This document shows, piece after piece, positions 35,279 to 43,600 of a stretch of 64,000 nt of DNA (position 1 is its first letter; the number at the start of each line of letters is the position of its first letter). This DNA is from a virus, in the IMG/VR virus record IMGVR_UViG_3300027782_000078, positions 1-64,000 of that record, one strand, 5' to 3'. Below the pieces are notes generated by a model. The model had not been told where the DNA came from. It worked only from the letters and a program-made list of their open reading frames with translations, and made no database searches. The position numbers and the translations under genes are program-made.

Positions 35279-37849
35279 CTAAATCGAACAGACTCCATCC
35301 TTGCATCCATAAGTAGGCATTTCAATCGCCTCTGCAGATTCGTATTCGGAAGCATCCAGAAATTGAATGGCAACCTCAGGTTGCCGATGAACAAAGGCTG
35401 GCTGCTCTGAAGCTTCCTCGATACGATGCATGGGATTGACGCTCTTGCGGAAAATGGCTTCCACATCAAATTCCCTGCTTCCAAGATCGATGTTCTGCCG
35501 TTGCCGCAGGGCATCAGCCGAAGTGAACATCACCGATGCTGCCTTGCTGTTTGCTCGATACACGGCAATCGCCTTGAGTCCCAGATCATATCCATACAAA
35601 TATGCATCAGAGATGTCCTCTTCGGTTGCCTCTTCGGGAAGATTGACCGTCTTGGAAATAGCGCCGGAAAGAAATGGCTGGCATGCTGCCATCATCTCAA
35701 TATGAGCGCGTGGAGAAAGGAAACGCGCTCCCTTCTTGGCAGGAACGGCCGTATCGAAGACCGAATAGTGTCGACGAAGAAGACCCGGAGCGTTTTCCAC
35801 AACACCGTGCACATTGACATAAGCAAGAATGCCTGCAATGACTGAATCGGAATATCCGAGTCGCTTCAGGGAAGGTTCGATCAAGCGATTGACAATGACC
35901 GCATGACCACCGCCTGCCAGCGCCTTGTATTTGATCAGCGCGTAGTCAGGCTCGATGCCAAAAGTGTCGGCATCCATTGCAAAGCTGATCGTGCCAGTGG
36001 GGGCAAGAACCGTGACTTGAGCATTGCGGAATCCCCATGCGGTGCCGAGAGTCAATGCGGTATTCCAGCTCTCTTCAGCGTCATTGATGAGATCCCAATG
36101 ATCGCGAGGACAGATGTTCATGTCGAGCTCTTTCGGTCGCTTGGTAATGCGCTCGTATCCGAAAAGCTTGTTCAATGAATCAACACGACCGTGTGCTGCT
36201 TGACGATGGTTGCGAATGACACGAAGATGATCTTCGCGATTGCGCATGAACGCAGGATACGTGCCGAGTTCACGGGCAATGATTGAAGAAGCAACATAGG
36301 ATTCTCCTCCGAGAATCGCCGTGATTGCGCCAGCAATCTGCTGGCCTTCCTTGGATGCGTATCCATGGCCCATGAGCATCAATAATCCGCCGAGGTTGGT
36401 GTACCCCAATCCTGTAGTGCGATATTGCATGCTCTTCTGGCAAATGTCCTCAGCAGGATATTGTGCCATCGAAACGGTAATATCCAGTGCAATCTGCCAA
36501 ATGTGAATGGCATGCTTGAATCCGACGCGGTCGAATGCGTCTGGAGAACTCTTGGTGAGATCATAGAAACGAACAAGATTCAGCGAAGCAAGATTGCACG
36601 CGGTTTCGTTTAGAAAAAGATATTCCGAGCAGGGATTGCTTGCGACAATTCGGCCGTCCTTGGGGCAGGTATGCCACTCGTTGATAGTGTCAGTCACATG
36701 AATTCCCGGATCAGCCGAGAACCACGTTGAATACACTACAGTCTCCCAAAGCTCGCGAGCTGGCAGTGTGCGGGTAATGACGCTGGGGTCCGTAACCCGA
36801 CGCAAATGCCAATCGTCATTGTTCCGCAATGCGGCAAAGAAAGCATTTGAAAAAGAAATGGTATTGTTGGAATTCATGCCACGGACGGTGCGGTATGCTT
36901 CGTCTTCAAATCCGCCGGACATTCCAGCTTCGATGAGAATACGCACCATTTTTTCCTGACGCATCTTCCATTCGGCAAATTCGAGCACTTCGGGATGATT
37001 GTCGTCGCAGATATCCATCTTCGCAGCGCGACGAGTCTTGCCTCCGCTCTTGATCACTCCTCCGCCAACATCAAAGACATCAAGAAAGGACAGCATTCCA
37101 CTGGACACGCCTCCTCCGGTAACAGGCTCTCCCTTGCCTCGAAGCGAGCTGTAGTTTGATCCTGAGCCGCTACCGAAATAGAAGATCTGTGCCTCACGGC
37201 GAGCAGTATCAAAAATGCCGTTTGCTCCAAAAAGATCATCCTTAATACCAAGAATGAAACAAGCATGTGCTTGCGGATGCTCAAAACTGTCAGTAGACTG
37301 AACCGACTTGTCTTGCGCAAAATCGTAATACCATTGACCCTTTGCGTCGGAGGAAATGCCGTAAGCCCAATGAATGCCGGTATTGAACCATTGAGGAGAA
37401 TTCAGCGCACCGTACTGATGAATCATCATGTAGGCAATCTCATTGAAAAACGACAACGCTGATTCCTTGTTGCCGAAATAGCCGTATTGAATTCCCCAAT
37501 AGGTCAGCGCACCGGCCAAGCGATTGATTACCTGCTTCAACGACTTTTCCGGGCCAGATGGAAGCGACTTCCAGTCGATGCCAAGGGCTTCGGCCTTGTG
37601 CCGATCATAAACTCCCTTGGGAAATTGCGGAACATCTGCACGTCGGAAATACTTTTCGGCAACTTGAATGCGTGCGTTCTCACTCCAAAAAGTTGGAAAT
37701 TCTACATTTTCAATAACTTTGCCAGACCCTGTTGTGACAGACATGGTCTCCCATTCGACAGAGTCGAAAACATCCTTGACGTGCTCGGTATAGACTGGCT
37801 TGATAGTCAGCCCTCCGTGTTTCCGAAACGTTACATCGCCGTATTCCAT
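35279..37849 (-). CDS. nrdJ: Class II (B12-dependent) ribonucleotide reductase
   Basis: Predicted 856 residues. Start is ATG 37849 (MEYGDVTFRKHGG) with GGGGAGGAAA upstream rather than the longer frame to 37876. AHACFILGIKDDLFG (Cys197), GSGSGSNYSSLRG, NPCSEYLFLNETACNLASL and APTGTISFAMDADTFGIEP are class II NrdJ signatures. The C-terminus has a CKDGVC pair that probably relays electrons for disulfide reduction. It makes dNDPs or dNTPs from ribonucleotides using adenosylcobalamin. Works with the dNMP kinase and SSB. Confidence 0.93.
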   Translation of the reverse strand: MEYGDVTFRKHGGLTIKPVYTEHVKDVFDSVEWETMSVTTGSGKVIENVEFPTFWSENARIQVAEKYFRRADVPQFPKGVYDRHKAEALGIDWKSLPSGPEKSLKQVINRLAGALTYWGIQYGYFGNKESALSFFNEIAYMMIHQYGALNSPQWFNTGIHWAYGISSDAKGQWYYDFAQDKSVQSTDSFEHPQAHACFILGIKDDLFGANGIFDTARREAQIFYFGSGSGSNYSSLRGKGEPVTGGGVSSGMLSFLDVFDVGGGVIKSGGKTRRAAKMDICDDNHPEVLEFAEWKMRQEKMVRILIEAGMSGGFEDEAYRTVRGMNSNNTISFSNAFFAALRNNDDWHLRRVTDPSVITRTLPARELWETVVYSTWFSADPGIHVTDTINEWHTCPKDGRIVASNPCSEYLFLNETACNLASLNLVRFYDLTKSSPDAFDRVGFKHAIHIWQIALDITVSMAQYPAEDICQKSMQYRTTGLGYTNLGGLLMLMGHGYASKEGQQIAGAITAILGGESYVASSIIARELGTYPAFMRNREDHLRVIRNHRQAAHGRVDSLNKLFGYERITKRPKELDMNICPRDHWDLINDAEESWNTALTLGTAWGFRNAQVTVLAPTGTISFAMDADTFGIEPDYALIKYKALAGGGHAVIVNRLIEPSLKRLGYSDSVIAGILAYVNVHGVVENAPGLLRRHYSVFDTAVPAKKGARFLSPRAHIEMMAACQPFLSGAISKTVNLPEEATEEDISDAYLYGYDLGLKAIAVYRANSKAASVMFTSADALRQRQNIDLGSREFDVEAIFRKSVNPMHRIEEASEQPAFVHRQPEVAIQFLDASEYESAEAIEMPTYGCKDGVCSI

Positions 37850-37862
37850 GATTTCCTCCCCG

Positions 37863-37891
37863 AAAAAATTTGCCACTTCTTCCGAAGTGGC
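37863..37891 (-). terminator. Terminator/attenuator hairpin before nrdJ
   Basis: 8-bp stem GCCACTTC/GAAGTGGC with a TTCC loop at 37872-37891, followed leftward by AAATTTTTT and then the nrdJ ribosome binding site. It ends the neck-gene message, and it sits in the nrdJ leader, so it may also attenuate nrdJ. A TACGAT at 37908-37913 upstream resembles a -10 box. Confidence 0.72.
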
Positions 37892-37937
37892 TTAGTGAAT
37901 AGTGCCAATCGTATCAAAATTCCGCGCAAAAAAAAGG

Positions 37938-38615
37938 CTAGGTCCAGTTTCCGCTAGGCCACGGGAGGTGCACTTTGCGTAGTAGCACTCTGAATCCCAA
38001 ATCTCGTCCCAACTCCCATCTCGGTGCGGGCGGAGCCCAGCAAACGAACTCGAACCGCGGATCATATACAACCGAATATACCGTATCGTATTGGGGACCA
38101 TGGAGCGGCGTCCAGATCATTTGCTTACCGTTTGGACCACCGACCGTGAAGTCAACATCCTGCTTCCAGAGCGTTTCAATTCCGGTGTTGGGATCAACCG
38201 CATACACGCGCACGATCTTTCCTACTGGCTTGTACAGCAACGTGTCCTTCAATCCGCGCCTGAGCAATTCTCCGGGATATGGAAATCCCCGTTTCCATGT
38301 TGGAATCACCTTGTCGTAATCCCGAAATCCACGCGCATAACCGGGAAGTGGAGAGCAAGACATGTCTTCCGGCAATGCCACTCCATTCTGCAACCACATG
38401 CGTCCCATCCGGTCGGAATCAAGACCGGTAATCACTGCGGTGATGGTGACTGGATCATTCCAGAAAACACCCAATCCACTGCATTTCAGGCATTCAGGAT
38501 TGGCTTCTTCCGGCAATCCGGAATCCGAGCAAGGGCAAATTCTTCCCTTGTAATGAATGATCTTTTCTCCATGCGTCATGATAAGACGATTGTGCTGCGG
38601 AATGCTGATGGTCAT
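37938..38615 (-). CDS. Neck/connector-type virion protein with four cysteines
   Basis: Predicted 225 residues from ATG 38615 (TAATG overlap); an in-frame start at 38690 lies in the neighbour. The N-terminal region has ICPCSDSGLPEEANPECLK with C27, C29, C42 and C45, a short Cys cluster typical of a family of phage head-tail connector proteins. The rest (GIETLWKQDVDFTVGGPNG, VVYDPRFEFVCWAPPAPRW) is beta-rich. Exact role not shown. Confidence 0.7.
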   Translation of the reverse strand: MTISIPQHNRLIMTHGEKIIHYKGRICPCSDSGLPEEANPECLKCSGLGVFWNDPVTITAVITGLDSDRMGRMWLQNGVALPEDMSCSPLPGYARGFRDYDKVIPTWKRGFPYPGELLRRGLKDTLLYKPVGKIVRVYAVDPNTGIETLWKQDVDFTVGGPNGKQMIWTPLHGPQYDTVYSVVYDPRFEFVCWAPPAPRWELGRDLGFRVLLRKVHLPWPSGNWT

Positions 38616-40060
38616 TACGATGACCCAATGGTGCTGAAGAGCAGTCCGCCAAGCTTCTGCTTGATACGGGGACTTTCCGTGATGAGCCACTGACGATGTT
38701 CTGCGAGCGTCGACGCATACGGACCACCCGCATTGTAGGAGAATGAATTCGACAGTCCGTCACGTCCCGTGGACTGAGAGCCAAGACCTCCCTGATATCC
38801 ACGCTGCGCCTCAAGCAGAACGCTGATCGCAGCATGTCTGGCAATGAATTCCCGCATGATCATTCGATCAGAATCCTTGAGGTCTGGCAGCCCGAATGTT
38901 GCATCGTATTGCCAGAATCCTTGAATGTCGCGATGCATGTAAAATGGTGCAAGCATTGGATGAGTGAAGACGGTCCATCTGGCAAAGCTGGCCAGTGCGG
39001 GCACAAGCGTGACAAATCCGCTCATGCGATCCGTCGTGTTGTTCCACCAGTCTCCTTCCACTTCAATGATCTTGTCAACAGAGTGGAATCCATACAGTTT
39101 GTGAATCTTGATGCACCATTGGTAAGCCATACGGAAACTCGGCCACGCATATCCGTTGGTGGGCACAATATAGTCCGAAGGTCTGGCAACGCGATCCCAA
39201 TGATCGGTCTGGTGATTGTGCTCGCGAACCATTCCCGGATACATGGGCATGGTGGTATACAATGTCGGCTCAAGCGGAAAGCCCATGGTTGATTCCGCCA
39301 GATTTGCAGCGTTACGAATCTTTCTTGCAATGGATCCTTCTGTCATTTCTCCTTGCACGACCAGAATGCGTTCCGTCACATTGGCTTGCGGCAGCGCAGT
39401 GGCTGTTACTGTTGCCAATATGTATGAACTGTCCATTTCGTCCATGAGAAGATATTGTTTCTTTAAAAGAGGTGTAATGATGACAGGAAGCCCGTTATCC
39501 CAAGATAGAGTCCAAGCATTCGGTGATACATACGTAAGCGCAAGGGTTTTTGGCCCTGCGATAGTGTCGGAAGAAATTTCATCAATAACTACTCCTGTGA
39601 CGTTCTTTGGCTGAAACTTGGGTGAGAGTCCTTCGATTGAGCGAAGCGGCGCACCGAAGCACCAGTCCGTTTTCATTTCGGCAACAGTGACAAGCACAAT
39701 ACGAATGGACGTTGTCATTTCCCAAGAAAGCGTGCTATTTGCGTTGGAAACACGAACGTTGTATGATCCACTGATCGCTCGGGCAATGCCATCAGGATCG
39801 ACATCGTCGATGCCAATCTGAAAGGATGCCATGAGGAATGTCGCACCACTGCCTGAAGCAGTAACGGTTTTGGTCATGACTGACCGGTATTGTTCGGGCC
39901 AATTCGGCTGCGCTGCACGCAAAATTGAAAAGACATACCGCTCTCCGGAAACAATGGAGCCGCCAGTCGCATCAATGCGAACCGTTATTACATCCATTCC
40001 GGGATAATATCGACAATATTCCGTTGCGTCAGTAGTGACTATTCCTGTCGTGATTGCCAT
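38615..40060 (-). CDS. Virion structural protein (head-tail region)
   Basis: Predicted 481 residues, GGAGGCAAGA ribosome binding site before ATG 40060. An Ig-like N-terminal part (YYPGMDVITVRIDATGG, GATFLMASFQIG) is followed by a region rich in Trp, Met and His (WPSFRMAYQWCIKIHKLYG, FTHPMLAPFYMHRD) and a helical C-terminus. Position next to the cysteine-cluster connector gene suggests a neck or tail component. No family recognised. Confidence 0.68.
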   Translation of the reverse strand: MAITTGIVTTDATEYCRYYPGMDVITVRIDATGGSIVSGERYVFSILRAAQPNWPEQYRSVMTKTVTASGSGATFLMASFQIGIDDVDPDGIARAISGSYNVRVSNANSTLSWEMTTSIRIVLVTVAEMKTDWCFGAPLRSIEGLSPKFQPKNVTGVVIDEISSDTIAGPKTLALTYVSPNAWTLSWDNGLPVIITPLLKKQYLLMDEMDSSYILATVTATALPQANVTERILVVQGEMTEGSIARKIRNAANLAESTMGFPLEPTLYTTMPMYPGMVREHNHQTDHWDRVARPSDYIVPTNGYAWPSFRMAYQWCIKIHKLYGFHSVDKIIEVEGDWWNNTTDRMSGFVTLVPALASFARWTVFTHPMLAPFYMHRDIQGFWQYDATFGLPDLKDSDRMIMREFIARHAAISVLLEAQRGYQGGLGSQSTGRDGLSNSFSYNAGGPYASTLAEHRQWLITESPRIKQKLGGLLFSTIGSS

Positions 40061-40690
40061 TTATGTCTTGCCTCCGAAGGAAAATCCTCCCGATACCCAC
40101 GCATCGTAATCATCCGCCGGACTTTCCACAATTACCTCAACCATTTCTGGAAAATCCTCTTCTTCGTCTTCTTCAAGTTCTGCTTGATTATTTTCTTCTT
40201 CAATCATAGAATATACTTGCTTGGCAATTTGCTCTACCTTGTTTTCCAATGATTTCATGAGGCGACTGACACAATAGTCAGCATCTTGAATGATTTCCTT
40301 GCCATCAAAATGAAAAACGGTATAGCCCTTGTTCTGTAGCCATGCGTCTTTTCTTCGATCCTTCATTCTCGCTTTCATGCTACTGTGCCAATATTCTCCA
40401 TCGGCCTCAACGCATGCCATGTAATCCGGAAGCAAAAAATCAATCGACCATGGTCCAATAGATGCCTGTTCGATAAAATTAATGCCCTTGCGAAGAAGGG
40501 CATAACGAAGTTTGTTTTCAATTCCGGTTGCTTTTTGTGCTGCCGGATTCTTTGCGGAAGAAGCCATCCATGGATTTCCGCTCAAGTTCCGCTGTCGTGA
40601 TCGTTCCTGATCTTTCTTTGGAATGGATGCCATGCCGTATTTCGGAATGGATCTGGGTGAGCGAAATCCGGGTTTCTGACTATCTTCCAT
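40061..40690 (-). CDS. DUF559/Vsr-type endonuclease
   Basis: Predicted 209 residues from ATG 40690 (MEDSQKPGFRSPRS) with AAGGAACA upstream; overlaps the 1702-residue gene by 11 bases. GIENKLRYALLRKG (Glu58), GPWSIDFLLPDYMACVEAD (Asp84, Glu95, Asp97), EYWHSS, then YTVFHFDGKEII match the PD-(D/E)XK fold of DUF559 and Vsr nucleases. The C-terminal tail is acidic. Position in the virion gene block is odd and may imply a packaged or packaging-associated nuclease. Confidence 0.78.
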   Translation of the reverse strand: MEDSQKPGFRSPRSIPKYGMASIPKKDQERSRQRNLSGNPWMASSAKNPAAQKATGIENKLRYALLRKGINFIEQASIGPWSIDFLLPDYMACVEADGEYWHSSMKARMKDRRKDAWLQNKGYTVFHFDGKEIIQDADYCVSRLMKSLENKVEQIAKQVYSMIEEENNQAELEEDEEEDFPEMVEVIVESPADDYDAWVSGGFSFGGKT

Positions 40691-43600
40691 ATAGGAATGT
40701 TCCTTCCCTTGCTTTCTTGGATCCAAATGCACGCTCGACATTTCGGTGCAATTTTGCGTACATCAATGCCTTTTTGAGCGCAATCGATTCCTTGCTCTTA
40801 CGCAATGCAAATGCCAACGTTGGAATTGAAAAACTCATGGAACGAATAACTCTCAAGGGGGTGGTTGCTGTTGGCGGACGTTTAATTGGATCAAGAACTA
40901 TGTCTGCATGCGTTTTTCCAGCTACAGGATGCAGTGCAAGCTGCGGACGTTGTATTTCTGTTGGGCTAGCGAAAGTTGTATCTACTCTTCCGTGCATATC
41001 TATGCAAGGAGTGTCCAAAGTCTCTTCTGGTGTTGCAATGCCATCTTTCAATAAATATTTAAGTTTTCCATCTGTGTCATCAGCTTTTTTCCCCAAATTT
41101 TCGTGCACATGATTGTGAAGTGCTCTTGCCTCGTCAGTAAGGTACGTTGTTCCGCTCGATATTGTTTCAAACATTGGAACACTGTCTTTTACTTTTCCAG
41201 CCAAAAATTTTGCATTATTCGATCTTGTACTGCGTCCAAAACCGGTACTAGGAAGAATCTGTGATTTAGGGCCATTTGGCGAACCATTTTGTTCGCGCAA
41301 CCATCCTAATTGATAGCCCTTCCATGGATGACCATCATCAAATTCAAATTTTGTATCTTTCACAGTCATATCGTTGCCAGCGCTGTCCTTGATGGGAACT
41401 GGCGTTCCATCTCCGTCCTCGCCTACATGAAGTTCAGGAGGACCAGATGTTCCATCTAGCTTTTTTGTCAGTTTATCGTGTTCTATAGGTTTTGCGTCAA
41501 TAATTGACGTAAAAGTATCCTCACCGTCTTTTCCAAAAAGTCTGCCCAATTCTTTAAGCTTCTCAACATGCGCGTCTTTTTCTTGGTCAGTTGCCTCCGA
41601 CCACGGGCCGTGCGCATAAACAGCAGCCTCAAGAGCTGGATGAATCATGTCAAACACATGTCGCTTAACTTCTATAATGGGTGCTCGGGATCCCCTAGCG
41701 TCAAGGGGTCTCCTGTCTATTCTTGGAAAGGTTAATTTTATTTCAGAATCATTATTAATTCTTCCTGCTCGTACAGGCACACCGCCATTTAAAGTAATGC
41801 CAATTTTTCTGTTTTGATCATGCAATATTCTTTGCCAAGCATTGAGTGAATGATCTTCTGCCAAAGCAGTACTAAATTGTGCAGGAGCAATAACGTCTTC
41901 TGTGTCTTTTTTGTCGTGATCTGCAGGATTTCCCCAGAAGTGACGGACTAAATATTGTATGCCTTGAGTTGCTTGTATGTGAGAAGAAGTTTTTCCTACA
42001 AATTGATCTTGATCAAATTTGCCGTCAAAGTCTTTATTGGTATCATTTCTCATACTTTCATTAAATACATAATTGCCTTCTTGGTCTTTTGCGTTTTTAA
42101 TAAAATTTTGTGCAGCAACACGGAATCCATATGGAGTGGTTGTTGTGGTTCTTTTAGAGTCAAAAGGATTTCCCACCAATCTTGCAGATCTTTCCGGCGC
42201 ATGAAACGCTTTTAAAGAAGAATCAATTTTATCTGCTATTGTTCCAAGTTCTGCTTGTCTAGCCCGATAACTCAAAGTGCTAAAAAAATCATATGCAGAT
42301 TGATAATCACCGTTTAAAATATCTTTTTTTGCTTTTTCAAGTTTGGCCTCAGTTATTGCTGCTTCGTATGGTCCTCTTTTCTTTATTGATTTATCTGGAC
42401 TTAAATGATTTAATCTTTTCATTGCTTGTAATGCAGGAGCATTGATTTGATCCAATAGAGTAAAAAAATGATCTCTTATTGCTGGATGCAAATTTTCAAC
42501 ATGATTGTAAAAATTAACTTTCCTAATTTCGGTCGTGGGTGAAGGAGCGCTAGCGCTTGGCACATGGTATTGACTAATTGCGTCGGAAGTGCCCATTTTT
42601 GTTGCAGGATCGATTTTTATTTCTGATGTATCAGCTCCCGGATGAGGATGACTTCTTATTAAATCGTACGTGGACAACGACTTAGGGAAAAAATCTTTAA
42701 TTGATTCTAAACCTGCCGTTATTTTTTTTCCATCATCTATTTTAGTAAGGGGATTAAGTTCTTCATTATGTAAATAATTTCCTAATTCGTCTTTGTGTAA
42801 TTCTATGTATTTTCCAATGAAGGAATTTGATGTTTTAAGTTCTGGAGCAATATCAATTCTAGAGAAGGCAGTAGTATTGCTGATTTTTTTGGCAACCATG
42901 GCGCCGCTCATTGCTGCAGCAAAAACTTTTCCTCCTTTTTTGATTAAAGATTCATCAAAAGTAGGAAAATAAGTTCTGCTGTCACGTTTAATGAATTGTG
43001 CTATCTCTGAATTTTTAGCGCCTGCCATCTTCATATTTGTTGCAATAATATATAGCATTCTTATGTTTTTTGATATATCATTGTTTCTTGGAGCACGAAG
43101 AATATCAGTTTCTGAATTTAATGAGATTCCATGAGTTCCTGTAAATATATCAGGGAATATTCTTTTAAATTGCCCAACACTTAGTCCCAGACTTAAATCA
43201 GCACGTGTGGGTCCGGTCCCCGTACGTGCGCCACCGCTTCCCGGCCCTATTGTCCCATTTGAACTTACACTATAATTATTGAATTGACCAACAACTGCGT
43301 GCTGAGAGGCTAAAGATGGAGTACCAGCTCTAATTGATGCACTAGGATTTGCTGTTACTGCAGCACCTCCTGAAATATAGTCATTCATTTTTTTATTAAG
43401 TTCTGCATGCTGCTCAGAGGTCATTCGATTTCGCCTAACAGCTCCTGCAGTTCCAAGCGAATCTACTCTCATTGGTATAATTTCGGATAAATTTCTTGTT
43501 CGAGCTTCTGCGAGAAGACTGTTGATTGAAGTTATTTGATCAGCATGAATATTGTCAAAACGGCCAGTTTTGTTAAACATGTGCAGTAGCCGATTTTTAA

